The notes: generated from the sequence alone by a model not told the origin. A stretch of DNA of 64,000 nt from Streptomyces coeruleorubidus (GCF_008705135.1 NZ_CP023694.1:3887001-3951000); one strand, 5' to 3'. Counted from the stretch's first letter, positions 50,309 through 59,522 are shown. Translations and numbers: made by a program.

Positions 50309-50956
50309 CTACATGCCCTGCTGCGCCTGGGCCGCCGACACGTCCCGCACCCACGGCGTCTTCGCGTCGGCCCGGCTGCTCTTCTGGACGTCCCAGGTGC
50401 CGTAGCGCGGGTTGAGGTCGACGTTCAGGTCCTTGGAGGCCTCGGACAGGGCCTTCCAGAACTCGGGACGGTTGGTGTCGGTGCCGAGCTTCTCGGCGAG
50501 CTTCTGGGCCTCGAGCTGGAGGCGGAGGTTCTCCTCGAGGCGCTGCGGCGGGACGCCGTACTGCTGGAGCCAGGTCGTCTCCAGCTGCTTGGCGCCGCCG
50601 GCCTGCTCCTCCAGCCCGGACCGCATCTCCTGGATCTCCCTGCGGGTGACGGTCACACCGGCGTCCTCGGCGGCGCGGTGCAGCACCTGGTCGAGGATCA
50701 TGGTCTGCAGGGTGTCGCGGGTGAGCGCGCCGGTCCCGGCGATGGCCTGCTGGTACTGGGCGTCGCTCTGCACGGCCGCCCGCTGGGCCGCGCGTACCTC
50801 GCCGACCCGTTCCTCCAGCTGGGAGACGGTGATCCGCTGGCCGCCCACCACGGCCGCCGCGCCGGGATGCGCGTCGTTGCCGCAGGCGGTGAGCAGGGGC
50901 GCCGCCGCGGCGATCGCGGCGGTGAGGACGAGCGCGGTGCGACGGCGGCGGTGCAA
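50309..50956 (-). CDS. SurA-like N-domain lipoprotein
   Basis: A 215-residue exported lipoprotein: basic start, hydrophobic TALVLTAAIAAAAPLLTAC with lipobox LTAC, then a helical region resembling the SurA chaperone N-domain (VGGQRITVSQLEERVGEVRA; ILDQVLHRAAEDAGVTVTRR). No rotamase domain is visible. The frame is open to 51073. GGAGG five bases before the TTG at 50956 gives the only proper signal peptide, so the start is TTG. Probably helps fold exported proteins. Same strand as mazG. Confidence 0.82.
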   Translation of the reverse strand: MHRRRRTALVLTAAIAAAAPLLTACGNDAHPGAAAVVGGQRITVSQLEERVGEVRAAQRAAVQSDAQYQQAIAGTGALTRDTLQTMILDQVLHRAAEDAGVTVTRREIQEMRSGLEEQAGGAKQLETTWLQQYGVPPQRLEENLRLQLEAQKLAEKLGTDTNRPEFWKALSEASKDLNVDLNPRYGTWDVQKSSRADAKTPWVRDVSAAQAQQGM

Positions 50957-51158
50957 GGGGACCTCCCGAGGAGATTGTGCGACGGTGCACAAGGTCTTGC
51001 GGTGATCGATGGTAGGCAGTGGCCCAGCTCTGGCCAACCCATTCGACCAACGATTCACCAGGACTTCCGGCACCGCCGCGCGGACCGGGCCGGGAGGGGA
51101 GCCGCGTCCGGGGGGTGGGCGCGGCTCCCCTCCCGGGGTTTCCGGGTCTCCGGTGCGG

Positions 51159-51899
51159 TCAGGGTTCCCTGCGCTCCTGCAACCGGATCGCCGCCGTCAG
51201 CAGGCCGACGGCGAGGGCGGTGACGTAGAGACCCGCCGCGTAGGGACCGCCGGGGAACGGCGTTCCGCCGGGCTGTCCCTGGAAGTCGCTGAGCGCGATG
51301 AAGGGCAGCCAGGCACCGATGTCGACGCGGAGCAGCCATTCGCCCGCGGCGCCCAGCGCCGGCTCGGCCACCAGGGACCACACCAGCACGACCGCCACGG
51401 TCGCGCCGCCGCTCTTGAGCAGCAGCCCGACCGCGAGGCCGATCACCGCGGTGATCGCGAACGCCACGGGGACGGTGAGGAGCTGGCGCCAGTCGAGTCC
51501 GGAGTCCGGGGTGAGCCGCGCGGTGGGCTCCGCCAGCGCCGCCACGGCGAGGCCACCGGCCATGAGGACCGCCCCGGCGAGTGCGGCGAGCCCGGCGACG
51601 ACCGCCGCCTTGCCCGTCAGCAGCCGGTACCAGGACGGCACGGCCAGGCGGGAGGCCCAGATCGTGCCCGTGCGGAACTCCATGGTGGCCGAACGGGCGG
51701 CGAAGACCATGATGAGCAACTGGGCGAAGGCCGGTCCCGTCAGGACGTCGGCGATACCCGGCTCCTGTCCTTCCGCCGTCTCCCGCACCCCGAAGCCGCT
51801 CAGGGCCAGCGACACCGCGGCGGTGATGCCGAGGAACCACCACGTCGAGGCCAGCGACCGCAGCTTGTCGACTTCCGTCCGCAGTACGGCCGTGGTCAT
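51159..51899 (-). CDS. ABC-2-type transporter permease
   Basis: A 246-residue permease with six predicted helices (STWWFLGITAAVSLALSGFG; VAGLAALAGAVLMAGGLAVA; VPVAFAITAVIGLAVGLLLK; AAGLYVTALAVGLLTAAIRL). ATG start overlaps the ATPase stop by four bases (ATGA). Exporter type; substrate unknown, possibly a drug or peptide. Confidence 0.87.
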   Translation of the reverse strand: MTTAVLRTEVDKLRSLASTWWFLGITAAVSLALSGFGVRETAEGQEPGIADVLTGPAFAQLLIMVFAARSATMEFRTGTIWASRLAVPSWYRLLTGKAAVVAGLAALAGAVLMAGGLAVAALAEPTARLTPDSGLDWRQLLTVPVAFAITAVIGLAVGLLLKSGGATVAVVLVWSLVAEPALGAAGEWLLRVDIGAWLPFIALSDFQGQPGGTPFPGGPYAAGLYVTALAVGLLTAAIRLQERREP

Positions 51900-52846
51900 A
51901 CCCGGCTCCCTTCCATCGGCTGCTGCACGGAGCCCCGGTACTCGACCGAATCGGCCGTGAGCTTCAGATAGGCGTCCTCGACCGTGCGGCGGCGCGGCGC
52001 CAGTTCGAACAGGACCAGTCCGGCCCGGGCCGCCGCCCGGCCGATGTCCTCGCTGCTCATCCCGGAGACGAGCAGCGCCTCGGCGCGCTCGGGTGCCTCG
52101 ACGACGGTCGCGCCGTGCTCCACGACCAGGTCGCGCAGCCGCTCGGGCTCCTCGGCGCGTACCAGCACCTCCTCGGTGGAGCTGAGGGAGGTGAGGTCCG
52201 TGACGGAGCCCTGGGTGATCAGTTTCCCGCGCCCGATCATCACCACGTCGTCCGCCAGCTGCGCCATCTCGGCGAGCAGATGGCTGGAGACGAAGACGGT
52301 GCGTCCCTCGGCCGCCAGTGCGCGCAGCAGTCCCCGCATCCAGGCGATGCCCTCGGGGTCGAGGCCGTTGGCGGGTTCGTCGAGGACGAGGACGCCCGGG
52401 TCGCCCAGCAGTGCGCCCGCCAGCCCGAGGCGCTGCGCCATGCCGAGCGAGAACCCGCCGACCCGCTTGCCCGCCACGTCGGTGAGCCCGACCTGCGCGA
52501 GCACCTCGTCCACCCGTTGCACGGGGATCCGGTTGCTGCGGGCCAGCCAGGTCAGATGAGCGCCGGCGGAGCGCTTGGGGTGGGTCCAGCGGGCGTCCAT
52601 CAACGCGCCGACGACCCTGAGCGGTTCGGGGTGCTCGTGGTAGCCGCGTCCCCCGATGAGCGCGGTGCCGGCGTCGGGCCGGGTGAGCCCGAGCAGCATG
52701 CGCAGAGTGGTGGACTTGCCGGCCCCGTTCGGGCCGAGGAACCCCGTGACGGTTCCGGGGTTCACGGTGAAGGACAGGCCGTCGACGACGCGCTTCTTCG
52801 CATACGTCTTGACCAGCCCCGACACTTCGATCGTCGCCTTGGTCAT
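51896..52846 (-). CDS. ABC transporter ATP-binding protein (drug-export type)
   Basis: A 316-residue ATPase: Walker A GFLGPNGAGKST, signature FSLGMAQRLGLAGAL (short form of LSxG), Walker B VLVLDEPANGLD, and H-loop VSSHLL. A C-terminal extension of about 90 residues is typical of DrrA/CcmA-type exporters. ATG at 52846; a TTG six bases upstream is an alternative. Coupled to the permease downstream and 12 bp after a small membrane protein gene, forming a three-gene operon. Confidence 0.93.
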   Translation of the reverse strand: MTKATIEVSGLVKTYAKKRVVDGLSFTVNPGTVTGFLGPNGAGKSTTLRMLLGLTRPDAGTALIGGRGYHEHPEPLRVVGALMDARWTHPKRSAGAHLTWLARSNRIPVQRVDEVLAQVGLTDVAGKRVGGFSLGMAQRLGLAGALLGDPGVLVLDEPANGLDPEGIAWMRGLLRALAAEGRTVFVSSHLLAEMAQLADDVVMIGRGKLITQGSVTDLTSLSSTEEVLVRAEEPERLRDLVVEHGATVVEAPERAEALLVSGMSSEDIGRAAARAGLVLFELAPRRRTVEDAYLKLTADSVEYRGSVQQPMEGSRV

Positions 52847-52858
52847 CTTCAACCCGCC

Positions 52859-53158
52859 TCAGGCCACGATCAGTTGCTGCACCACGCCGAAGCTCGCGAG
52901 CAACAGGACGGCGACGACCCAGACGACCTTGCCGGGCGCGAGTCCGCGGCGGACGGCCTTGACGCACTCGGTGAGTCCGATCAGCGCCGCCAGGAGCCCG
53001 ACGCCGCCGATCACGGCAGCGGTGACGTACGCCCAGGTCTGGTCTCCCTGCCAGCGGAGCAGCAGCAGGGCCACTGCGAGCGGGACTACGGGCCAGGCGT
53101 CGCCGCGGACGGACTCCGGGGCTTCCTGCCCCCGTGCCGAGAAGGATCCGTTGCTCAT
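52859..53158 (-). CDS. Small membrane protein upstream of the ABC pair
   Basis: A 99-residue protein with three hydrophobic segments (WPVVPLAVALLLLRW; AYVTAAVIGGVGLLAALIGL; VVWVVAVLLLASFGVVQQLI). AAGGAAG before the ATG at 53158. First gene of the ABC operon, so it may assist the transporter. No family recognised. Confidence 0.75.
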   Translation of the reverse strand: MSNGSFSARGQEAPESVRGDAWPVVPLAVALLLLRWQGDQTWAYVTAAVIGGVGLLAALIGLTECVKAVRRGLAPGKVVWVVAVLLLASFGVVQQLIVA

Positions 53159-53213
53159 GTCTTCCTTGGTTTTCCTCGAGGGCTTGTCAAAGGGTCGGGT
53201 GTCGGGAAGGGGT

Positions 53214-53251
53214 GTGCGGCCCGCGGAACCGGCTGGTTCCGCGGGCCGCAC
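53214..53251 (-). terminator. Perfect 17-bp hairpin
   Basis: GTGCGGCCCGCGGAACC pairs exactly with its complement across GGCT. It lies 178 bp past the stop of the secreted cationic protein gene and before the ABC operon. Confidence 0.8.
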
Positions 53252-53429
53252 AGCCGGCCGGGTGACCGGCCGGAACCCTGACCGTTGGTGACGGCCGAGC
53301 GGAGCCCCCGCTCCCGCGGCCGACAAGGTCACCGAGAGCCGGACGGGCGTCCGGGCGCTGCGACGGTGGCTTCCCGACAAGCGTCCGAACGGGGAATCAC
53401 CCTGCTCGGCCCTTCGGTCAGCACGGTCG

Positions 53430-53873
53430 TCAGCTGACGAAGTCCTTCACGATGGTGTAGACCTCGTAGACCGTGTAGCCGACCTCGATCGCCTTGCGGA
53501 CCAGCCACGGCACGTACTTCTCGTACGCCTTCTTGAACGCGTTGTAGCCGCTCTTGGCCGCGGCCTTCAGCTTGTTCCAGGCGGTCGAGCCGAGGCCCTT
53601 CAGCTTGCCGATGAGCCAGCTGATGCGGCCCTTGGCGGCGACCTCGCCCGTCTCCGCAGCGGCCGAGGCGGTGGCGGAGCCCGTGGCGGCGTTGGTGGAG
53701 GCGGCCGGTGTCGCGACCTTCACCTCGGCGGCCGAGGTGACCGCGCGGTGGGTGTCGACCGTCTGCACCTGGGCGACGGAGCGGGCCGGGGTCGCGGCGT
53801 TGGCGGCCGGTGCGCCGACACCGATGAGAGCACCGACGAGCACGGTGCTCGCGATGATGCGGTTCTTGTTCAC
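53430..53873 (-). CDS. Secreted protein with cationic amphipathic C-terminus, unknown family
   Basis: A 147-residue exported protein. Signal peptide cleaved about after Ala26 (GAPAANA). An Ala/Thr-rich, low-complexity segment (about 27-80) is followed by a lysine-rich, helix-prone end with three Trp: KGRISWLIGKLKGLGSTAWN, KLKAAAKSGYNAFKKAYEKY, VPWLVRKAIEVGYTVY. That part has a net charge near +9 and no Cys. GGAGG five bases before the GTG at 53873 fixes the start; the upstream ATG overlaps the ribosome site. It is divergent from a SARP-like regulator. It looks like a pro-peptide with a membrane-active end (inference). Confidence 0.75.
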   Translation of the reverse strand: MNKNRIIASTVLVGALIGVGAPAANAATPARSVAQVQTVDTHRAVTSAAEVKVATPAASTNAATGSATASAAAETGEVAAKGRISWLIGKLKGLGSTAWNKLKAAAKSGYNAFKKAYEKYVPWLVRKAIEVGYTVYEVYTIVKDFVS

Positions 53874-54262
53874 GGAGTCCTCCATGAGTCAACTGGCAAG
53901 CCGTTCCGGCCGGTTGGCCAACGGCTCGCACAGGCTCACAAGGCCCCGTCTCCCCGCTCACCCTGTCGCGCCCCCTGACGATCTCGGACATGAGCACATC
54001 ATGCAACGGAGGTGTCTTCCGGGTGTCTCCGCGCTGTTCTCGGGCCAGGTCAGCGCCTGCGGGCCACTCGACGGCCGGACGCGCCGGGAAATCACTTTCG
54101 GTCACCGCTGTCCCACGACCGGTGGCCATATGGCTTGTTCCGTTCGGCGGCCCGGTGTTAACTGTCTGGCGCGTGATCCGCACAGCTGACCTCTGTCGCA
54201 TCACGCACGGCCCGGTACTTACGAGGACACGGGCCGGAAACGGGGAAAAACAGGGGGAACCT
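53874..54262. promoter_or_regulatory. Divergent promoter region, secreted protein/SARP
   Basis: A 389-bp stretch between the two divergent starts. GTTAAC at 54157-54162 and a short A-run before the SARP start are the only A/T-rich spots. No gene with a credible start was seen. Confidence 0.4.
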
Positions 54263-55027
54263 TTGCCATACGTATCTCCGTTCGGAGTGGCCTCCACGCA
54301 CCCGGACAAGAGCGGGACCGAACCCACCGTGCTGCTCCGTCTGCTGGGTGACGACGGCATCCACCTCGCAGAACACGAATCCCACCGACTGCCGCCGCAG
54401 ACCGCCGAACTGCTCGCCTATCTGGAACTGCGCGGTGGACGCAGAGCCCGAAGACCCGCCCTCGTCGGAGCGCTCTGGCCCGACCTGCCGGAGAGTGTCG
54501 GGCGGCGCAGGCTCAGCCGCCTGTTGTGGCGGACGAACCGGAGCCTGCCCTGGGAACTGACGTACACCGAAGGCGAGACGGTGCACCTCACCGACGCGCT
54601 GGCCAGCGACTGGAGGCTGGCGGAGGAGGCCCTGGAACGCGTCACCCGGCCAGGCGTACCGCCCCGCGCCCGGGACCTGGAGATGCTGCGGCAGCCGTTG
54701 ATGTCCGACGTGCGGTCGGCATGGGCGGAGATGCACCAGGCCGGCTGGGACGAGCGCAGGTTCCACGCGCTGCGGGAGGCCGGTCACAGCCTCCTGGTCG
54801 GCGGCCTTCCCCACGAGGCGGCGGAGACGGCGACGTTCCTGGTGTCCTGGGAACCGCTCGACGAGCCGAGCCATCTGCTCCTCATGCGGGCGTTCGTGGA
54901 GATCGGAGCACCCAGCAGGGCCGCCGAGCTGTTCCGGGACCTGCGGCGACGGCTGCGCAGAGAGCTGGGCGTCGAGCCCGCTCCCGAACTCGCCGCGCTG
55001 GCGGGCCAGCCGGCCTACGGATCGTAA
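54263..55027 (+). CDS. SARP/BTAD-type transcriptional regulator
   Basis: A 254-residue regulator. The N-terminal winged-helix region covers about 20-115 (LPPQTAELLAYLELRGGRRA; ALVGALWPDLPESVGRRRLS). A bacterial transcriptional activator (BTAD) domain follows from about residue 120, ending in ELFRDLRRRLRRELGVEPAP. The frame is open upstream; GGGGGAA before the TTG at 54263 is the best start. SARP proteins usually activate secondary-metabolite or exported-peptide genes; the divergent cationic protein is the obvious target (inference). Confidence 0.83.
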   Translation: MPYVSPFGVASTHPDKSGTEPTVLLRLLGDDGIHLAEHESHRLPPQTAELLAYLELRGGRRARRPALVGALWPDLPESVGRRRLSRLLWRTNRSLPWELTYTEGETVHLTDALASDWRLAEEALERVTRPGVPPRARDLEMLRQPLMSDVRSAWAEMHQAGWDERRFHALREAGHSLLVGGLPHEAAETATFLVSWEPLDEPSHLLLMRAFVEIGAPSRAAELFRDLRRRLRRELGVEPAPELAALAGQPAYGS

Positions 55028-55087
55028 GCGACTGCGTCGTAAGGGAGCTTTACGGCAGGGCCCGCCGCGTCACACGGCGTACCGCGG

Positions 55088-55831
55088 TCACAAGGGGTGC
55101 CGCATCCACACGTTGGGCTCGACGTACACCGCGTATCCGCGCTCGGGCTCGCAGCGCACCGGCACCAGGGCGCCGGGCACCTCGATGTCGCCCTGGGTGT
55201 CGAAGGGCAGCCCCGTCCAGCGGCGCCAGTCCGCCAGCGAGGCGGACACCGTCATGGAGGCCGGTGCCACGCAGTCGATGGTGGCGCCGGCCCGGGCGTG
55301 GACCCGCAGCCACGGGTCCTGGGGCAGGCCGTCGGGGCGGACGCGGTGGGCGTACTCCTCGATGGGCGTGTGCGGTTCCAGGTGCTTGGCGTTGGGGCGG
55401 ACGGGGGCGACCACCTCCCGGAAGCCGCGCGCCCGGGCGTTGTCGCGCATGGCCGAGAGCATCAGCGCGGACAGGCCGCGGCCCTGGGCGTGCGGGGCGA
55501 TCGAGACCGAGATCGCGCTGACCGTGTCGGGGCGGACCCCGCGACGCAGGTCGGAGAACGCCCACACCAGGACCGTGTCCCAGCCGTTCCCGGGCAGTTG
55601 GCCACGGCCCTCGGCATTCAGGGCGAAGGGCACGCTGTAGGCGTTCGCGACGACCTCGCCCTTCTCGTCCTCGGCGAACAGGACGCACTCCGGGAGTTCG
55701 GCGGCGATCCGAGGGAAGTGAGCGGCGCCCACGAGGTCCTGGATCGTGAACTCGGGCCAGGTGTCCGCCATTCCGACGACCCGCTCCAGCATGTCCGGGC
55801 GGTCGGCGAGGCTCGATATCTTCGGCTGCAT
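55088..55831 (-). CDS. GNAT-family acetyltransferase
   Basis: A 247-residue protein whose middle carries the acetyl-CoA-binding motif A (VSISVSIAPHAQGRGLSALMLSAMRD-type region; core QGRGLSALML). The N-terminal part and a beta-rich C-terminal part (PFDTQGDIEVPGALVPVRCE) are longer than in simple GNATs. ATG at 55831, weak ribosome site. Its substrate is unknown. It follows an MFS exporter gene on the same strand. Confidence 0.83.
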   Translation of the reverse strand: MQPKISSLADRPDMLERVVGMADTWPEFTIQDLVGAAHFPRIAAELPECVLFAEDEKGEVVANAYSVPFALNAEGRGQLPGNGWDTVLVWAFSDLRRGVRPDTVSAISVSIAPHAQGRGLSALMLSAMRDNARARGFREVVAPVRPNAKHLEPHTPIEEYAHRVRPDGLPQDPWLRVHARAGATIDCVAPASMTVSASLADWRRWTGLPFDTQGDIEVPGALVPVRCEPERGYAVYVEPNVWMRHPL

Positions 55832-55871
55832 GCGATCACGGTAGGCATGAGGGCGCACGGCCGGAACCGAA

Positions 55872-57113
55872 TTACGACGTGGGGGCACGGTCCGCCACTC
55901 GGGGAGTCCCGGCCCGGCGGACGGCGATCACCATGACCGCCGTCGACAACAGGGCGATGCCGGCGCCGACGTAGAGCGGTGAGGTGTAGCCGAGGCCCGC
56001 GGTGATGGCCAGGCCTCCGAGCCAGGCGCCGAGGGCGTTGCCGACGTTGGAAGCGGACACGTTGGCGCTGGCGGCCAGTGCCGCTCCGTGCGCGTAGTCG
56101 GTGACACGCGTGATCATCCCGGGCACACTGGCGAACCCGGTCACGCCCATCACGAACACCAGGACGACCGAGGCGGTCGCGCTGCCGGCCAGCAGCCCGA
56201 ACAGGGCCAAGGTGAGGGTGAGTCCGGACAGCGCGAGGACCAGGGCACGGTCACGGTCGCGGTCGGCCGCGCGCCCGCCGACCAGGTTCCCGACGACCAG
56301 TCCGACGCCGTACACCATCAGCAGCCAGGCGACGTCCGCCGGGGCGAAGCCGCTGACCTCGGTGAAGGTGTAGGCGATGTAGCTGAACGCGCCGAACATC
56401 CCGCCGTAGCTGAGCGCGGTGGCCGTCAGCGTCAGCCAGACCTGCCAGGACCGGAACGCCCGCAACTGCGCCCGCAGGCCGCTGGGGGGCGCTGGGTCCG
56501 ACTCGCCTGGCCCTGTGGCCGGCCGACCCGGTACGGGATCCGTTCCTGTCGCCGGCCGCACTCGGCCCGCCCACGCGGGCACCAGCGCGGCGATTCCCGC
56601 GAGCGCGAGCACGCCGATCGCGGTGACGGCCCAGAACGCCGCCCTCCAGCCCCAGCGCTCGCCGACCAGCGCGCCGAACGGCACGCCCAGCACGTTCGCG
56701 ACCGTCAGCCCGGCGAACATGATCGCCACGGCCTGGGACTTCTTCTCCGGCGCGACCAGACTGCGCGCGACCAGCGAACCGATACCGAAGAACGAACCGT
56801 GACACAGCGCCGCGACGATCCGCCCGAGCAGCATCACCGGGTAGTTCGGCGCGATGGCGGAGAGCAGGTTGCCGACGACGAACAACGCCACCAGCCCGAG
56901 CAGGACCTGCTTGCGGGGCAGCCGTGCCGTCGCCGCGGTCAGCGCGATCGCTCCCACCGCGACACTCAGCGCGTACCCGGAGATCAGCCAGCCCGCGGCC
57001 GCCTCGGACACCGCGAAACCGGACGCCACCTGCGGCAGCAGCCCCGCGATGAGGAACTCGGTCAGACCGATGCCGAAGCCGCCGAGCGCCAGCGCGACGA
57101 GTCCGCTCGGCAT
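55872..57113 (-). CDS. MFS drug/sugar efflux transporter (DHA1, AraJ/Cmx type)
   Basis: A 413-residue 12-helix transporter with GLTEFLIAGLLPQVASGFAV in helix 1, a loop 2-3 basic motif (ATARLPRKQVLLG) and GRIVAALCHGSFFGIGSLVA in helix 4, which is typical of this group. A Pro-rich cytosolic loop sits in the middle. GGAGGG precedes the ATG at 57113. Likely proton-driven export of a drug or sugar; the downstream acetyltransferase may act on the same compound (inference). Confidence 0.9.
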   Translation of the reverse strand: MPSGLVALALGGFGIGLTEFLIAGLLPQVASGFAVSEAAAGWLISGYALSVAVGAIALTAATARLPRKQVLLGLVALFVVGNLLSAIAPNYPVMLLGRIVAALCHGSFFGIGSLVARSLVAPEKKSQAVAIMFAGLTVANVLGVPFGALVGERWGWRAAFWAVTAIGVLALAGIAALVPAWAGRVRPATGTDPVPGRPATGPGESDPAPPSGLRAQLRAFRSWQVWLTLTATALSYGGMFGAFSYIAYTFTEVSGFAPADVAWLLMVYGVGLVVGNLVGGRAADRDRDRALVLALSGLTLTLALFGLLAGSATASVVLVFVMGVTGFASVPGMITRVTDYAHGAALAASANVSASNVGNALGAWLGGLAITAGLGYTSPLYVGAGIALLSTAVMVIAVRRAGTPRVADRAPTS

Positions 57114-57238
57114 CCGTCACCCTCCGATCGTGTCCCCGTCACCCGTCCTGTGACATCACGGGTCACCCCAGCACATCGAGTCGGAGTTGGAAAGTGCTTT
57201 CTGGCCGAGCGGCAGCCGCACCGGCAGCCCGTGCCGCG

Positions 57239-58009
57239 TCAGCCGCCGCACTGCTCCAGCATCATCCGCTTGTCCGCCGCCGTGACGGGAAGCTCGTACT
57301 TCAGCGACACCTGGGCGAAGCGCACCGAATAGGCGCAGCGGATCCGCTTGTTCGGCGGCAGCCAGGACGCCGGTCCGGAGTCGCCCTTGGAGCTGTTGGT
57401 CCGCCCGTCCACCGGGACGAGGTTGAGCGGGTCGTTGGCGATGGCCTCCCGCTTGTCCTCCGTCCAGCGCGAGGCGCCCATCTGCCAGTCGTAGGACAGC
57501 GGCATGACGTGGTCTATCTGGACCTCCATCGCGCGGGACTTGGTCCACTCGATGACCTTCCCGGTGTACGGGTCGTGCAGCGTCAGTGCCATGACGACGC
57601 AGTCCGAGCCCGACCGGAAGCGGAGGTCTTCCCCGTCGCGTTTGAGGAGGTCGTTGCGTGAGTCGCACCCGTTGCGGGCGAAGGGGACGTCGGCCGGTGC
57701 CGAGTCCATCCAGGCGTAGCCGAACTTGTCCCGTTCGTAGCCCGTCCTGGGCCCGCGTCCCTTCGTCGCCACCTTCCCGATGAGGGCACGGGCCCGCGCC
57801 TTGTCCTCGGTGGACGTGATCACCGCCAGGCCCGGCTTCGTGCCGTCCGGGTTGTCCAGCGGGTTCACGGCTCGTCCGTCGCCTGCCGTCGGGACGCCGG
57901 AACCCGAGGGTCCACCGCCGTCCGCGGGCGGGGCCAGGCCTTCACAGCCGGCCAGCACAGCGCACATTATCGCGACGGCCGGTGCCGCCCCGCCCCTCAG
58001 ACGCCTCAC
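57239..58009 (-). CDS. HNH nuclease (DUF1524) lipoprotein
   Basis: A 256-residue exported lipoprotein with signal peptide (AAPAVAIMCAVLAGC, lipobox LAGC). The C-terminal HNH domain holds VQIDHVMPLSYDWQMGASRW, DPLNLVPVDGRTNSSKGDSG (Asn-containing block) and ASWLPPNKRIRCAY. The DHV...N...N/K pattern is that of DUF1524 nucleases, probably active on DNA outside the cell. GTG at 58009 with GGGGAGGGG. Typical in length for this Streptomyces family. Confidence 0.9.
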   Translation of the reverse strand: MRRLRGGAAPAVAIMCAVLAGCEGLAPPADGGGPSGSGVPTAGDGRAVNPLDNPDGTKPGLAVITSTEDKARARALIGKVATKGRGPRTGYERDKFGYAWMDSAPADVPFARNGCDSRNDLLKRDGEDLRFRSGSDCVVMALTLHDPYTGKVIEWTKSRAMEVQIDHVMPLSYDWQMGASRWTEDKREAIANDPLNLVPVDGRTNSSKGDSGPASWLPPNKRIRCAYSVRFAQVSLKYELPVTAADKRMMLEQCGG

Positions 58010-58170
58010 TGTGCGCCCCTCCCCTGCTCGCCTGTTCCGCCACCGCACGGGCGGTCTGTGCCTCCCCCACCGTAGCGAGGGAGAGGTACAGACCACACCA
58101 GGCCTGAACGGGCATTCCTCGTATTGCGCGCGTATCGTCGGTTCTGAGTCAACTCCGGAAGGAGCTCTGA

Positions 58171-58356
58171 ATGGGCATCTTCGACAAGTTCAAGAGCCAG
58201 GCGCGGCACAAGGGCAAGCAAGGCTCCGACTCCGCGGAACAGAAGATGAACGAGAGGACCGGCGGCAAGTACGAGGACCAGATCGACACCGGGCAGCAGC
58301 GGGTCGAGGGGCAGCTCGGCATGGACCGTGACCGCGAACGACCCGACCAGCAGTAA
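58171..58356 (+). CDS. MT0933-type antitoxin-like small protein, no partner
   Basis: A 61-residue hydrophilic protein: MGIFDKFKSQARHKGKQGSD followed by a charged region ending in QVDTGQQ-like repeats (KYEDQIDTGQQRVEGQLG). This matches the MT0933/Rv0909 antitoxin family. In Streptomyces such genes are usually alone, as here, so the antitoxin label may be misleading. GGAAGGAG before the ATG at 58171. Confidence 0.82.
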   Translation: MGIFDKFKSQARHKGKQGSDSAEQKMNERTGGKYEDQIDTGQQRVEGQLGMDRDRERPDQQ

Positions 58357-58511
58357 GGCCTCCGCACCTCAGAGGCCGTCCGCGGGGAGGCAACCAAGAC
58401 GCACCTCCTGCGGGCGGCTTCGCATGCCCGACGGCGCCTGGGGGAGGGATGCGGATGAGCCGGAGGGCGGATGAGCTGTGGCCCGAGCGGGCCTTCGCAC
58501 CCCCCGCCGGA

Positions 58512-59426
58512 TCAGACCTTGCCTATCCCCAACGTCGTCTCCTGGGGCAGCAGTCCCGACGCCAGGACCGCGACCCAGAAGTCGCCCAGCAGTCCGGCGA
58601 GACGGTCGACGCCCTCCGGGCCGAGCAACTGCCAGGGCCCGGCGGCAAGTCGGTCGGTGTGCCGCTCCACTCGGTCACGCAGCGCGCGGCCCGCTTGCGT
58701 GGCCCCGCCGTCCGTGTCGACCAGGCCCTTGCCGGCCAGGCGGTCGCGCGCGGCAGCCCATTCCGCTGAGCTCCACCCACGGCTCTCGAAGCGCTCCACC
58801 GGCGCGGCGCCTATCGCGGCGAAGGAGACGAGCGCCTCCACCGGATCCAGGCCGGCCACGAGCAGGGCCGCGAGGTGGCCGTCGCCGCGGTGCTCGCGCA
58901 GGATCGTCGCCGCGTGCCACAACTGCAGGTGCGGAGCCGTGGGCCAGTCGAGCGCGGCGTTGGCCGCGGCGAGCGGACGGCCGGCCGGGTTTGCCGCCTC
59001 GGCCGCGCGCCGGGCGAGCGCGGCGGCTTCCGCCATCGCGGGGCTGTCCACCTGGTCGCCGAACAGGGCGCGGTAGGCCCGGTCGACCGCCCGCGTCCTC
59101 GCTTCGAGGACCGCGTCCGGGCTCGCGACTCTCCAGGCCGGCTCGGCATACTCGGCGACCATGCGAGGACTGAAGCTGTAGAAGGCCGAGGCCACCCGCT
59201 CCGGGCCGGCCTCCCCCAACGGGGCGGCGCGGTAGGCGAAGTAGCTCGGCCAGCGCTCCCGGGTGCCGTACCCGAGGGCGGCCGCCTCCTCGAAGGCCTC
59301 CGGCGCGTAGTACAGCACCGCGTGCAGGGGCTCCAGCAGGTGCCACATCTGCCGCACGCGAGCCGGCTGCACGCGGCCGTCCCGCGTCACCGCGTCTCCG
59401 TCGATCTCGCCGACATGCTCCGGCAT
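58512..59426 (-). CDS. SCO6745/SalK-type protein
   Basis: A 304-residue protein of a mostly actinobacterial family: LLEPLHAVLYYAPEAFEEAA at the start, SFSPRMVAEYAEPAW, and a C-terminal winged-helix-like part (RLAGKGLVDTDGGATQAGRA). NCBI names relatives SCO6745 family protein, and SalK shares the fold. Molecular role unknown. GGAGG precedes the ATG at 59426. Divergent from a TetR regulator with shared operator sequences. Confidence 0.82.
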   Translation of the reverse strand: MPEHVGEIDGDAVTRDGRVQPARVRQMWHLLEPLHAVLYYAPEAFEEAAALGYGTRERWPSYFAYRAAPLGEAGPERVASAFYSFSPRMVAEYAEPAWRVASPDAVLEARTRAVDRAYRALFGDQVDSPAMAEAAALARRAAEAANPAGRPLAAANAALDWPTAPHLQLWHAATILREHRGDGHLAALLVAGLDPVEALVSFAAIGAAPVERFESRGWSSAEWAAARDRLAGKGLVDTDGGATQAGRALRDRVERHTDRLAAGPWQLLGPEGVDRLAGLLGDFWVAVLASGLLPQETTLGIGKV

Positions 59427-59522
59427 GACACACCTCCACGCACTCGCGTCCGGTCCCGTCGCACCTGACCGCCGCCATTCCCACCGCGTCGCGGCCGGCC
59501 GCCCGGGCACTCAACTTGACAC

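Noticed and set aside
47696..51223. A 1175-codon open frame on the plus strand
   Set aside because: It spans the P450, mazG and lipoprotein genes in antisense and runs through noncoding gaps, a normal effect of extreme GC content.
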